From: Rhodobacteraceae bacterium D3-12
GTDB taxonomy: Bacteria; Pseudomonadota; Alphaproteobacteria; Rhodobacterales; Rhodobacteraceae
Direction of reading: 5' to 3'
NCBI GenBank assembly: GCA_025916135.1
Contig: CP104793.1
Span: 1,054,001 to 1,118,000, forward strand
Length of the DNA stretch: 64,000 nucleotides
The translations under genes and the position numbers were made by a program. The notes under the pieces were generated by a model that saw only the letters and a list, made by a program, of their open reading frames with translations, was not told the DNA's origin and did no database searches. Of this stretch, positions 35,564 to 44,621 are shown one piece after another; position 1 is the stretch's first letter, and every line of letters begins with the position of its first letter.

Positions 35564-36475
35564 TCAGTTTACGGCCGATACGTCAACGTATTCTTCGGTC
35601 GAGACAACTTGTGCGAGCCATTTGTCATAGGCGTCTTGGCTGACCACTTTGACCGTGATCGGCATATAGGCGTGGTCCTTGCCGCAAAGCTCGGAGCACT
35701 GACCAAAGTAGATGCCTTCCTTTTCGGCCTTGAACCAAAGCTGGGCCAAACGGCCGGGCACGGCGTCTTGCTTCACGCCAAAGGCGGGGATGGTCCAGGA
35801 GTGGATCACATCGTCGGCGGTGACGGTCATCACGACGACCTTGTTCACCGGCACAACAACCGAGGTGGTGGTGGCGAGCAGGAACTCGTCCTTGTTGAAA
35901 CCGGCATCCACCAGCTTGGCGCGCATGGTGTCATCCAGCACGTAGGGTGTGACCTCGGCGTCCTTGGGGCGAACATCGGTGTCGAGGCTGGCCGGGTTGC
36001 CGATCATGTAGCTGTCGAAGCCGAAATCGTTTTCGGTATCGGTATACTCATAGCTCCAGTACCACTGGTGGCCGATGACCTTGATGTTGACTTCGCCCTC
36101 TGGGATTTCCTGTTGTTTGAACAGAACCGGAAGCGAGAACGCCCCGATAAACACCAGAATCACAATCGGCGCGAGGGTCCAGATGACCTCGACCGGAGTG
36201 TTGTGGGTGAAGGTCGCGGGGGTCGGGTTGGCGCGACGGTTGTAGCGCACGATGATGAACGCGATGAGAGCGAACACGAACACGCAGATGGCTGCGATGA
36301 TGATGTTCAGCATGTGGTCGAGAAAGTGGATGTCGCGGGCCAGTTCGGTCGCTGCGGGCTGGAAGCCGAGCTTACCGTCTACTGGTTTGCCGATGGTTTC
36401 CAAGGCCGTTTGAGCCATGGCAGGCGCAGCAGCAACGGTGGCCAAGAAGGTCAGAAGGTGGGAGAAAAGTCGCAT
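35564..36475 (-). CDS. ctaC: Cytochrome c oxidase subunit II
   Basis: A 303-residue subunit with a signal peptide (about 1-21), two membrane helices (about 50-75 and 95-115) and a periplasmic cupredoxin domain. The binuclear CuA ligands are in [13 protein letters not shown] near residue 255. It accepts electrons from cytochrome c. It is the first gene of the leftward oxidase operon; the subunit I gene is not in this window. An FNR/FnrL-like site lies about 150 bp upstream. Confidence 0.95.
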   Translation of the reverse strand: MRLFSHLLTFLATVAAAPAMAQTALETIGKPVDGKLGFQPAATELARDIHFLDHMLNIIIAAICVFVFALIAFIIVRYNRRANPTPATFTHNTPVEVIWTLAPIVILVFIGAFSLPVLFKQQEIPEGEVNIKVIGHQWYWSYEYTDTENDFGFDSYMIGNPASLDTDVRPKDAEVTPYVLDDTMRAKLVDAGFNKDEFLLATTTSVVVPVNKVVVMTVTADDVIHSWTIPAFGVKQDAVPGRLAQLWFKAEKEGIYFGQCSELCGKDHAYMPITVKVVSQDAYDKWLAQVVSTEEYVDVSAVN

Positions 36476-36622
36476 ATGTCACCCTGATCGGTTTGAGTGG
36501 TCTTCGTTTCATTTGTCCGGGCGGCCCGCGTTTGGCGAATTACCCGTTGTTTTGCCGCGCTTGTGTAACCATATTCCGTGCAACGAAACAAGAATTCCAC
36601 TTGCGGCAAACGGACGCTTTTT

Positions 36623-36636
36623 TTGACATAGATCAA
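36623..36636. promoter_or_regulatory. FnrL/FNR-like box between ctaC and tldD
   Basis: The sequence TTGACATAGATCAA matches the FNR-type palindrome TTGAT-N4-ATCAA at 9 of 10 positions and fits the looser TTGAY form. It is 148 bp from the ctaC start and 35 bp from the tldD start, in the divergent promoter region. Confidence 0.55.
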
Positions 36637-36670
36637 ATCGCCGGGGCATGGAAGAGAGGATGGAACCCGA

Positions 36671-38092
36671 ATGACAGAGTTATCTTTCCGCCCGTTCGAG
36701 CAGGCGTTGGACCTTGAGAAATCCCTGAAGCTGTTGCGGCAGGCCACGGATGGCGCCGATGACGGCGAGATTTTTCTGGAACGTCGCCGGGGGGAATCGC
36801 TGGTTTTTGACGATGGTCGGGTGAAAGCGGCCAGCTATGACGCGAGCGAGGGATTCGGCCTGCGGGCGGTCAATGGCGACGTCGCGGGCTATGCTCATTC
36901 GACCGAAATTTCCGAGGCGGCACTGAGCCGGGCTGTGGACACCTGCCGCCTTGCCGTGGGGGCCGGCGGAGGCAGTATGGCCGATGGGCCGGCGGCCACG
37001 AACCGGCGGCTGTATGGTGATCTGGACCCGATTAGCGACGCGGAATTCCCTGTAAAGATTGAGGTTTTGCGCGAGATCGACGCCTTTGTGCGGGGCCTTG
37101 ATCCGCGGGTGGTGCAGGTGTCGGCGGTGATCGCGGCCTCGTGCCAAGAGATTGAAATCCTGCGCCCTGATGGGGTTCATCTGCGCGATGTGCGGCCAAT
37201 GACGCGGGTGAATGTGTCGGTGATTGTCGAACAGGACGGGCGGCGCGAAAGCGGCTCTGCCGGGGGCGGCGGGCGGCTTGGGCTTGCCGGATTGCTTGAC
37301 CCGGAAGACTGGCAGGCCAAGGCGCGCGAAGCGTTGCGGGTGGCCTTGGTGAACCTTGATGCGGTGCCCGCTCCGGCGGGGGCGATGGACGTGGTTTTGG
37401 GGCCGGGATGGCCCGGCATCCTGCTGCATGAGGCGATTGGTCACGGGCTGGAAGGTGATTTCAATCGCAAGGGAAGCTCGGCTTTTGCCGGGCTGATGGG
37501 CGAGCGGATCGCCGCGCCGGGGGTGACTGTGCTGGATGACGGAACGATTCCCGACCGGCGCGGATCGCTGTCGTTTGATGACGAGGGCACGCCGAGTTCC
37601 AAGACGACCTTGATCGAGGATGGGATCCTCGTTGGCTTCATGCAGGACCGGCAGAACGCGCGGTTGATGGGGGTTGAGCCCACCGGCAACGGGCGGCGCG
37701 AGAGTTTTGCCCATGCGCCGATGCCGCGGATGACCAACACCTATATGCTGGGCGGTGAGGCCGAGCCGGGTGATCTTGTTTCGTCAATGAAGGATGGGAT
37801 TTGGGCCGTGGGATTCGGCGGCGGGCAGGTTGATATCACCAATGGCAAGTTCGTGTTCTCCTGCACCGAGGCTTACCGTGTGGAAAACGGCAAGGTGGGT
37901 GCGCCGGTGAAAGGCGCGACGTTGATCGGAGATGGGGCGACCGCGCTGAACAATATTCGCGGGCTTGGCAATGACATGGCGCTTGATCCGGGCATGGGAA
38001 ATTGCGGTAAGGCGGGACAATGGGTGCCGGTGGGGGTTGGCCAGCCGACCACCTTGATTGGCGGGCTGACTGTTGGCGGCTCGGTCTCGTAA
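36671..38092 (+). CDS. tldD: Metalloprotease TldD
   Basis: A 473-residue TldD-family protease. The zinc motif HEAIGH is at 253-258, followed by LEGD, and the C-terminal glycine-rich region (NTYMLGG, FGGGQVD, GLGNDM) is present. With TldE/PmbA it degrades or matures peptides such as modified microcins and toxins. No TldE partner is in the window. It is divergent from the oxidase operon. Confidence 0.94.
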   Translation: MTELSFRPFEQALDLEKSLKLLRQATDGADDGEIFLERRRGESLVFDDGRVKAASYDASEGFGLRAVNGDVAGYAHSTEISEAALSRAVDTCRLAVGAGGGSMADGPAATNRRLYGDLDPISDAEFPVKIEVLREIDAFVRGLDPRVVQVSAVIAASCQEIEILRPDGVHLRDVRPMTRVNVSVIVEQDGRRESGSAGGGGRLGLAGLLDPEDWQAKAREALRVALVNLDAVPAPAGAMDVVLGPGWPGILLHEAIGHGLEGDFNRKGSSAFAGLMGERIAAPGVTVLDDGTIPDRRGSLSFDDEGTPSSKTTLIEDGILVGFMQDRQNARLMGVEPTGNGRRESFAHAPMPRMTNTYMLGGEAEPGDLVSSMKDGIWAVGFGGGQVDITNGKFVFSCTEAYRVENGKVGAPVKGATLIGDGATALNNIRGLGNDMALDPGMGNCGKAGQWVPVGVGQPTTLIGGLTVGGSVS

Positions 38093-38159
38093 GGATTGCC
38101 GTGAGGATAGGCGTGGGGATGTGCGTGTAAGGGGGTGATTGCACGTATAAGCCCCCGCT

Positions 38160-38597
38160 TTAGCTCCCTGATTTGTTGGTCATGCGAAGTGCTGTCAGCG
38201 CGAGATACAGCCCATCGGTCAACCCGCCGGGCGGGTAGGGGCCATAGTGGTTGGCGCCGACTGTAAAGCTGACCCCGATCCGGTTGCCCGGCACATCGCG
38301 GAACTTGAACATGAAATAGTCGGTCTGCGCATCAAGTGTTGCGCTGAGCATCTGGCGAAGGCGGTCCCGCGTCATTGCGCCGTCAAAGCCCTGTCCCCAA
38401 TCAACATCGACACGGATCGCGGCGAGACCGTCGAAGTCATCACCCATTGCGGCGGCGGCGAGCGATTCTTTGGTGATGTGAAGCGGCTGCAGGTATGGAT
38501 CGTTGGAATAAGTGCTCACCACCTTGAGGGACACGGCGGGCGCGGCGAGAAAGAGAATGACAAGCGCCGGGCGGATGAAGGCGTATTTGTCATTCAT
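38160..38597 (-). CDS. Membrane-anchored or secreted uncharacterised protein
   Basis: A 145-residue protein with a hydrophobic N-terminal segment (about 7-27) and no recognised motif. The mature part is rich in D and G. I place the start at the ATG at 38597; one at 38606 is also possible. It is convergent with tldD and read toward it. The GC-rich 67-bp gap between them shows only a weak hairpin. I do not recognise the family. Confidence 0.65.
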   Translation of the reverse strand: MNDKYAFIRPALVILFLAAPAVSLKVVSTYSNDPYLQPLHITKESLAAAAMGDDFDGLAAIRVDVDWGQGFDGAMTRDRLRQMLSATLDAQTDYFMFKFRDVPGNRIGVSFTVGANHYGPYPPGGLTDGLYLALTALRMTNKSGS

Positions 38598-38702
38598 TGC
38601 AGCCACATCGCGCCAGTTTCGGATGGCACATGAATGGCACAGAGAGGCTTATAAAGGATTAACGCGGCGTGGCACCGGCGGTTGAGCGCCGCGCGCCTTG
38701 TA

Positions 38703-39233
38703 TTAGAGCCCTTCGAAGTCGCACAGGGCGAGCACGTCCATTCCCATCGCTTCGAGCCGCTTGCGACCGCCCAATTCGGGCAGGTCGACGATAAAGGACG
38801 TGCCGACGATTTCACCGCCCAGACGTTCGATCAGCTTGATCCCGGCCTCGGCGGTGCCGCCGGTGGCCAGAAGGTCATCGACCAGCAGAATTTTCTCGCC
38901 CGGTTTGATGGCGTCGTCGTGAATTTCGACCACGGCTTCGCCGTATTCGAGGGTGTATTCTTCGGAAATCACCGGGCCGGGAAGCTTGCCCTTCTTGCGG
39001 ATCGGGACGAAGCCGGTGGAGAGTTGGTGGGCAATCGCGCCGCCAAGGATGAAGCCGCGAGCCTCAAGCCCGACGACCTTGTCGATCTCGACACCGGCAT
39101 AGGGGTGCAGCATCTGGTCAATCGCCATGCGAAAGCCGCGCGGGTCAGCAAACAGCGTGGTGACATCGCGGAACATGATGCCTTCGTGCGGGAAATCGAC
39201 GATGGTGCGGATGTAGTCTTTGACGGTTTTCAT
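38703..39233 (-). CDS. apt: Adenine phosphoribosyltransferase
   Basis: A 176-residue type I phosphoribosyltransferase that converts adenine and PRPP to AMP. The PRPP-binding motif [17 protein letters not shown] lies near residues 115-131, and [14 protein letters not shown] near the start. The ATG at 39233 gives the family length; the extended frame to 39320 lies in the neighbouring gene. With mtnP close by, it recycles the adenine released from methylthioadenosine. Confidence 0.95.
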   Translation of the reverse strand: MKTVKDYIRTIVDFPHEGIMFRDVTTLFADPRGFRMAIDQMLHPYAGVEIDKVVGLEARGFILGGAIAHQLSTGFVPIRKKGKLPGPVISEEYTLEYGEAVVEIHDDAIKPGEKILLVDDLLATGGTAEAGIKLIERLGGEIVGTSFIVDLPELGGRKRLEAMGMDVLALCDFEGL

Positions 39234-39241
39234 ATGTCTTC

Positions 39242-39874
39242 TCAGTTGGTTGCGCGGCGTAGCGTTGCGGTCATGACGCCCATCCCGATCAACGCGACAC
39301 CGCCCGAGCGGGTCAGCCATGTAATGACATTTGGGCGTTTGATCGTGGCGCGGAGCCGGTCGGCCAGTAGCGCATAAGCCAGCGCGTTGAGCGCGGCAAG
39401 GGTGACGAAGGTGGCAATGAGGATGGTGAACTGCGGCAGGATCGGCGCGCCGGGGCGGATGAACTGGGGCACGAAGGCGACGAAGAAGGCGATGGATTTC
39501 GGGTTGAGCGCGGTGACGGCGCTGGCGTGCCAGAAGACCGAGCGCGCGCGAATTACATCAGGTGCATCAGGCGGCACGAGCCCTTGGGAGGGGCCGGCGC
39601 GCAGCAGTTTCAACCCCATCCAGACCAGATAGGCCGCGCCGATCCATTCCGTGGCCGTAAAGAGCGCGGCCGACGTGAGCACAAGAGCGCCAAGTCCGGC
39701 GAGAGAGGCGCTCATCGCGATCAGATCGCCAAGTGCGACGCCGGAAGCCGAGGCCACGGCCACGCGCCGCCCCTGAGAGAGCGCATAGCTGAGCACCAGC
39801 AGCACGGTCGGGCCGGGAATGAGCAGAAGGGCGGTCGAGGCGGCCACGAAGGTGAGCCAGAGGTCGAGAGGCAT
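39242..39874 (-). CDS. LysE/RhtB-family amino-acid exporter
   Basis: A 210-residue inner-membrane protein with six hydrophobic segments, an N-terminal [16 protein letters not shown] motif characteristic of the LysE superfamily, and a central [12 protein letters not shown] segment. It would export amino acids or related metabolites. It lies between apt and mtnP on the same strand, 8 bp from apt and 20 bp from mtnP, so the three probably form a unit. Substrate unknown. Confidence 0.88.
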   Translation of the reverse strand: MPLDLWLTFVAASTALLLIPGPTVLLVLSYALSQGRRVAVASASGVALGDLIAMSASLAGLGALVLTSAALFTATEWIGAAYLVWMGLKLLRAGPSQGLVPPDAPDVIRARSVFWHASAVTALNPKSIAFFVAFVPQFIRPGAPILPQFTILIATFVTLAALNALAYALLADRLRATIKRPNVITWLTRSGGVALIGMGVMTATLRRATN

Positions 39875-39894
39875 GGTAACTCTCCAATGGTTTC

Positions 39895-40773
39895 TCAGGA
39901 GTTAAGAACCCGTCCGGCGACGGCGTCAAGCTTGGTAACAAGCGCCGCGTCGCGCGCTTCGGGCGCGGTCAGAATGGCGAATTCGAGGGCGCGGTCGCAG
40001 CCATGCGGGCAGGGCGCACGATCAGCCCCGAGAAGGGCGGGGAGGCGGCGCACCATGTCGCGGCCCTTGTCGGCGTTGCCCATCAAAGTGGCAATGATTT
40101 CAGTCACATCGACTTCGCCATGCTCAGGGTGCCAGCTGTCGTAGTCGGTGACCATGGCGATAGAGGCATAGCAGAGCTCGGCTTCGCGGGCGAGTTTGGC
40201 TTCGGGCATGTTGGTCATGCCGATCACATCCGCGCCCCAATGTTCGCGATACATTTTGGATTCGGCCAGTGTGGAAAATTGCGGGCCTTCCATGGCGAGG
40301 TAGGTGCCGCCATTGTGCATGGTGATCCCGGCGTCGCGTCCGGCCTCTAGACAGGCGGCGGAGAGGCGCGGGCAGGTCGGGTGGGCGACGCTGACATGGG
40401 CGACGCAACCGGGGCCAAAGAAGCTTTTTTCGCGCGCGAAGGTTCGATCAATGAATTGATCTACAACAACAAAATCGCCCGGTGCCATGGCCTCGCGAAA
40501 GGAACCGCAGGCCGAAACCGAGATCACGTCAGTGACGCCAATGCGTTTGAGCGCGTCGATATTGGCGCGGTAGGGCACCGAGGTTGGCGTGTGCACATGG
40601 CCGCGCCCGTGACGCGGCAGGAAGGCCATTTTGACGCCGCCCAGAACCCCGGTCAGAACCTGATCCGACGGGGCGCCCCAAGGGGTTTCAACGGTGCTCC
40701 ATTCAGCGCCTTCCAACCCGTCGATGTCATAAATGCCGGAGCCGCCGATCACGGCGATCATCGTTTCTGTCAT
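39895..40773 (-). CDS. mtnP: S-methyl-5'-thioadenosine phosphorylase
   Basis: A 292-residue MTAP-family phosphorylase that cleaves methylthioadenosine, a by-product of polyamine and homoserine-lactone synthesis, to adenine and methylthioribose-1-phosphate. Visible motifs are GGSGIYDI near the start, FLPRHGRGH, MEGPQFSTLAES and GMTNMPEAKLAREAELCYA. The length is normal. It heads a leftward set with the LysE transporter and apt. Confidence 0.94.
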   Translation of the reverse strand: MTETMIAVIGGSGIYDIDGLEGAEWSTVETPWGAPSDQVLTGVLGGVKMAFLPRHGRGHVHTPTSVPYRANIDALKRIGVTDVISVSACGSFREAMAPGDFVVVDQFIDRTFAREKSFFGPGCVAHVSVAHPTCPRLSAACLEAGRDAGITMHNGGTYLAMEGPQFSTLAESKMYREHWGADVIGMTNMPEAKLAREAELCYASIAMVTDYDSWHPEHGEVDVTEIIATLMGNADKGRDMVRRLPALLGADRAPCPHGCDRALEFAILTAPEARDAALVTKLDAVAGRVLNS

Positions 40774-40881
40774 GCTGCCCTCTTCTGCGCAAACCTAGGC
40801 GCATTAGTGCGGCGGGTGGGGGCAAAAGGCAAGGTGGCGTGCGGCGTGTTAACCGGGATGTGAGGGGCGCTGAAGGGGGGT

Positions 40882-40914
40882 GACTCTCGGCTGACATCCG
40901 GCTGACTCCCGGCT
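40882..40914. repeat. Three tandem 11-bp imperfect repeats
   Basis: GACTCTCGGCT, GACATCCGGCT and GACTCCCGGCT lie end to end between mtnP and the MerR-type gene. The 11-bp unit matches one helical turn. Confidence 0.7.
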
Positions 40915-40949
40915 GCCGGGGGAGATGGCGTGGCGGGGGCGGCGAATCG

Positions 40950-41387
40950 TTAACTTTTGGCTGTAGATTTGCGACTTTTCGCGGATTTATTTTTCGGGTG
41001 GCTGAGCGCGGCATCCATCATGCGCCGGAAAGAGGGGCATTCGGAATGGCTGGGCGCGGAGCAATTGGCGACATGTTCGAGAATGTCGCTGAGCAGGGAC
41101 AGCTGTTTGACCTGCGCGCGCAGCTTGTCCGACTGGGCCAGCAGGAGGTCACGGTCAAGGTCGAAGCGATCGTCACCCACAAAGGCGACGGCGATGTCAT
41201 CGAGCGAGAAACCGGCGCTTTGCCCCATTGTGATGAGGGCGAGGCGGTCGAGGACGTTGGAGTCATATTGCCGCCGCAGACCTTTGCGGGCCAGCGACTC
41301 GATCAGCCCGCGCTCTTCATAATAGCGCAAGGTCGAGGCGGCGAAGCCGGAGCGGGCGCTGACTTGGGAAATATCGAGAAGTTTCAT
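40950..41387 (-). CDS. MerR-family transcription regulator
   Basis: A 145-residue regulator with the MerR winged helix at the N-terminus (SARSGFAASTLRYYEERGL) and a coiled-coil dimer helix (about 75-110). The C-terminal region holds two cysteines (ANCSAPSHSECPSF), which could bind a metal or cluster, and the tail is lysine- and serine-rich. It starts at 41387, inside the region of the predicted operator at 41393-41410, and is divergent from the DUF2938 gene, its likely target. Confidence 0.87.
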   Translation of the reverse strand: MKLLDISQVSARSGFAASTLRYYEERGLIESLARKGLRRQYDSNVLDRLALITMGQSAGFSLDDIAVAFVGDDRFDLDRDLLLAQSDKLRAQVKQLSLLSDILEHVANCSAPSHSECPSFRRMMDAALSHPKNKSAKSRKSTAKS

Positions 41388-41388
41388 C

Positions 41389-41419
41389 TTGACCTCAAGT
41401 TGGCTTGAAGTGGCAGTTT
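41389..41419 (+). promoter_or_regulatory. MerR-type promoter and operator for the DUF2938 gene
   Basis: A -35 TTGACC (41389-41394) and a -10-like CAGTTT (41414-41419) are 19 bp apart, the long spacing typical of MerR-regulated promoters. Between them lies the near-palindrome CCTCAAG-TTGG-CTTGAAG (41393-41410), close to the SoxR box. Confidence 0.6.
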
Positions 41420-41457
41420 GCGACGGTGAACAGGGCAACGCAAGCTAGGAGAGGCGC

Positions 41458-41982
41458 ATGATCGGAATTTGGCAGAGCATTTGGCAGAGCAACGGGGAAG
41501 CAATTGTGCAAGCGGTGGGCGTGGGCATTGGGGCGACCGTGATCCTTGATGTTTTTGGCATGGTTCGGGCGCGGATGATGAAAGAACCGGCGCTTGATTG
41601 GGCCATGTTCGGGCGATGGTTGGGGCATGTTGTGCGCGGGCGTTTCGTGCATGAGGCCATTACCGCGTCGGCCCCGGTGCCGTTTGAGCGGCCATTGGGC
41701 TGGGCGTTTCATTACCTTGTCGGGATCGGCCTTGCGATTGGGTTTTTGGGGATCGTCGGGGCGGGGTGGTTCGCCGCGCCGGTGCTTTGGCCTGCGTTTA
41801 CCTATGGGCTTGCCACGGTGATCTTGCCTTGGGTCACGACGCAACCGGGTCTTGGCATGGGGATTGCGGCGTCACGGCTTCCCAATCCGTGGGGGGCGCG
41901 GTGGCGCAGCGTAATGACCCACGCGGTCTTCGGGCTTGGCCTCTATCATGGGGCGCTGGTTTGGCGGGCAATACCGCTATAG
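41458..41982 (+). CDS. DUF2938 membrane protein
   Basis: A 174-residue inner-membrane protein with four to five hydrophobic segments. The ILDVFGMVRARM and PGLGMGIAASRLPNPWGARWRSVMTHAVFGLG stretches are those of the DUF2938 family. DUF2938 genes are often next to MerR- or AraC-type regulators; here a MerR gene is divergent with a shared operator. The molecular function is not known. Confidence 0.85.
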   Translation: MIGIWQSIWQSNGEAIVQAVGVGIGATVILDVFGMVRARMMKEPALDWAMFGRWLGHVVRGRFVHEAITASAPVPFERPLGWAFHYLVGIGLAIGFLGIVGAGWFAAPVLWPAFTYGLATVILPWVTTQPGLGMGIAASRLPNPWGARWRSVMTHAVFGLGLYHGALVWRAIPL

Positions 41983-42133
41983 AGCGGCCATAGAGCGGCC
42001 GGTTTCCTGTGCTGCAAGGCGGCTTGGAGCGAAACGCTCTGGTCAAACGCGGCGAGGAGCGCTAGACGCGCCCTTGAAATGCTGCACGCGCCAAGCGCGC
42101 GCCGAGCCATATAGCACAGCCACAGGACGCCCC

Positions 42134-43795
42134 ATGAGAACCAGCTTTTTCGCACAGATCGCCAACCGTCTGGACTTTCCCGACTTGCGCCGAATGCCGA
42201 AGGAGCCGATGAATGCCACGCGCATCAGGATCGAGGTTTTGGCCGGTTTGACCGTTGCGTTGGCATTGGTGCCCGAGGCGGTGGCCTTTGCGTTTGTCGC
42301 GGATGTGCATCCGCTGGTCGGGCTTTATGCAGCGTTTATTGTCGGGCTGATCACGGCGATTTTCGGTGGCCGTCCGGGGATGATTTCGGGCGCGACGGGG
42401 GCCTTGGCCGTGGTGATGGTGGCGCTGGTGGCGTCGCATGGGGTTGAGTATCTGTTTGCCACGGTCGTTTTGATGGGCGTGCTACAGATCATTGCCGGGG
42501 TCATGCAGTGGGGCAAGTTTATCCGGCTGGTGCCGCATCCGGTGATGCTGGGCTTTGTCAACGGGCTGGCGATTGTGATTTTTCTGGCGCAGATGGGCCA
42601 GTTCAAGGTGCCGGGGACCATGGTGAACGACGGTCACGGGATGAGCGGGGGCGTATGGCTTTCGGGCACGCCCTTGGTGCTGATGCTGGGTCTTGTGGCG
42701 CTGACCATGCTGGTGATCTGGGTGATGCCGCGGATCACGCGGGCGGTGCCTGCGCCGCTGGCGGGGATTGCGATTGTGGCGCTGGTGGTGATCGTATCGG
42801 GGCTGGACGTGCCGCGGGTCAAGGATTTGGCCGAGATTAAGGGCGGTTTCCCGAGCTTTCATAACCCGTTTGGCGAGGGCATGGGGATTTACGGCAGCGC
42901 GCTTGCGCCGCTGACGCTTGAGACGTTTTACATCATCCTGCCCTATGCTGTGATCCTTGCGGCGATCGGGCTGATTGAGAGCTTGCTGACGCTGAACCTT
43001 GTCGGGGAAATCACCGGTGAGCGCGGCGGGGCGAGCAAGGAGTGCATCGCGCAGGGCGGGGCCAATGTGGTGACCGGATTTTTCGGTGGCATGGGCGGTT
43101 GCGCAATGATCGGGCAGTCGATGATCAACGTCAAATCCGGCGGGCGCACGCGGCTGTCGGGGATCGCGGCGGCGTTGTTTTTGCTGGCGTTTATCCTGAT
43201 CGCGAGCCCGTTGATCGAGCAGATCCCGCTGGCGGCCTTGGTCGGGGTGATGTTCATGGTGGTGATCGGCACATTCGCGTGGCATTCGATCAAGACGCTG
43301 GCGCGGGTGCCGTTGAACGATGCGTTTGTGACGCTGTTGGTGACGGTGGTGACCGTGGCCTATGACCTTGCGATTGCCGTGGTGGTCGGGGTGATCGTTT
43401 CGGCGCTGTCTTATGCGTGGAACAACGCGCGGCGGATCCATGCCGTGACCCATGAGACCCCCGAAGGCGCGCGGGTTTACCAGATCCAAGGGCCGCTGTT
43501 TTTCGGGTCGGCCGAAGGGTTTGGCGAATTGTTCAACGTCAAAGATGACCCGGCGATGGTGATCGTTGATTTTCAGGACAGCCGCGTTGTTGATCAATCG
43601 GCGTTGCAGGCGATCGAGGCGATTGCGGGGAAATATGAGGCCGCCGGGAAGCGGCTTCAGCTGCGCCATCTCAGCCGCGATTGTCACCGGCTGCTGTCAC
43701 GCGCCGGGCATCTGGTGGTGGATAGCGATGACGACCCCGATTACGAATTGGCGGTCAATTATTCGGTGCGCACAGGCATTTTGGGCGGGCATTGA
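42134..43795 (+). CDS. SulP-family anion transporter with STAS domain
   Basis: A 553-residue transporter starting at 42134 (ATG after AGGA); the frame open from 41936 belongs to the preceding gene. About twelve hydrophobic segments span residues 30-420, including the SulP hallmark VPEAVAFAFVADVHPLVGLYAA, and a C-terminal STAS domain (about 435-545) follows. Such proteins move sulfate, bicarbonate or dicarboxylates by anion-proton or sodium symport. No regulatory partner is adjacent, and the substrate is not readable from sequence. Confidence 0.88.
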   Translation: MRTSFFAQIANRLDFPDLRRMPKEPMNATRIRIEVLAGLTVALALVPEAVAFAFVADVHPLVGLYAAFIVGLITAIFGGRPGMISGATGALAVVMVALVASHGVEYLFATVVLMGVLQIIAGVMQWGKFIRLVPHPVMLGFVNGLAIVIFLAQMGQFKVPGTMVNDGHGMSGGVWLSGTPLVLMLGLVALTMLVIWVMPRITRAVPAPLAGIAIVALVVIVSGLDVPRVKDLAEIKGGFPSFHNPFGEGMGIYGSALAPLTLETFYIILPYAVILAAIGLIESLLTLNLVGEITGERGGASKECIAQGGANVVTGFFGGMGGCAMIGQSMINVKSGGRTRLSGIAAALFLLAFILIASPLIEQIPLAALVGVMFMVVIGTFAWHSIKTLARVPLNDAFVTLLVTVVTVAYDLAIAVVVGVIVSALSYAWNNARRIHAVTHETPEGARVYQIQGPLFFGSAEGFGELFNVKDDPAMVIVDFQDSRVVDQSALQAIEAIAGKYEAAGKRLQLRHLSRDCHRLLSRAGHLVVDSDDDPDYELAVNYSVRTGILGGH

Positions 43796-43818
43796 GCCAG
43801 GTTTGAGGCGCTTTGTCC

Positions 43819-43848
43819 GGGTTTTGAGGGCTGGGGTTTTGAGGGCTG
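43819..43848. repeat. Perfect tandem 15-bp duplication
   Basis: GGGTTTTGAGGGCTG occurs twice without a gap (43819-43833 and 43834-43848), with a degenerate third unit after it. It lies in the 175 bp between the SulP and H-NOX-like genes. Confidence 0.85.
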
Positions 43849-43970
43849 TTTTGTTGAGGGCCGGGCGTCCAAAACCCGGTATTTAAACCGTTACAATTGG
43901 ATTTGTTCAGGTTTTGTAAGGGTTTTGCCGCCATCCTGCGCCCAAGGGCAATGCAGGCGGGCCGGAAACC

Positions 43971-44621
43971 ATGCACGGGCTGATCAACCGAACGATCCAG
44001 AGCTTTGTGAGCGATACCTATGGTGACGCCGTATGGGCGCGCATCGGGCTTGCGGCGGATTTGGGCTTTGCCGACTTTGAGGCGATGCTGATCTATGAGG
44101 ATGCTCTGACGTTTCGGGCGCTGGACGCCGTGAGTTGCGATCTTGGCAAGCCGCGTGATGAGGTGCTTGAGGATATTGGCACCTATCTTGTGAGCCACCC
44201 CAATGTAGAGGCGGTGCGGCGGTTGTTGCGCTTTGGCGGCGATGATTTCGTCGAATTCCTGCATTCGCTTGATGATCTTCCTGATTGGGCGCGGCTTGCT
44301 GTTTCCGATCTGGACCTGCCACAGCTGGATTTGCGCGAACATGCGCCGGATCGGTTTACCCTGACGGTAAACGCGCGCAGGGCGGGGTATGGGCATGTGT
44401 TGATCGGGGTGTTGCGGACGTTGGCGGATGATTACGGCGCGCTTGTTCTGCTGGATCATAATGGCGGGGATGGCGGGCGCGAGGTGATCACGATCACCCT
44501 TGTTGAGGCGGGGTTTGCCGAAGGGCGCGATTTTGAGCTGGGCGCGGGGAGCGCGGTGGTTGCGGAGCGAAGATCGGCGATGTCCGGCAAGAGTGCTGCG
44601 GCGCGGGGCCGGGCCGCATGA
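43971..44621 (+). CDS. H-NOX-like (HNOB) sensor lacking the usual haem ligands
   Basis: A 216-residue protein whose N-terminus (MHGLINRTIQSFV) and LLRFGGDDFVEFLHSLDDL segment match the H-NOX fold. Where canonical proteins have the proximal haem histidine in L-H-x-x-V, this one reads L-P-D-W-A (P104). The YxSxR motif 29 residues later is V133-N-A135-R-R137. The spacing agrees with the family, so the alignment is firm. It is followed, with an ATGA overlap, by a HNOBA-GGDEF cyclase. H-NOX proteins sense NO or O2 through haem; here the ligand, if any, is uncertain. The ribosome-binding site is weak. Confidence 0.87.
   Translation: MHGLINRTIQSFVSDTYGDAVWARIGLAADLGFADFEAMLIYEDALTFRALDAVSCDLGKPRDEVLEDIGTYLVSHPNVEAVRRLLRFGGDDFVEFLHSLDDLPDWARLAVSDLDLPQLDLREHAPDRFTLTVNARRAGYGHVLIGVLRTLADDYGALVLLDHNGGDGGREVITITLVEAGFAEGRDFELGAGSAVVAERRSAMSGKSAAARGRAA

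Noticed and set aside
38130-38165. Intrinsic terminator after tldD
   Set aside because: The stem has only five G-C pairs with a 16-nt loop and no proper T-run.
43971-44621. H98 as the proximal haem ligand of the H-NOX-like protein
   Set aside because: It is six residues before the canonical position. P104 is the aligned residue by its 29-residue spacing to the YxSxR site.
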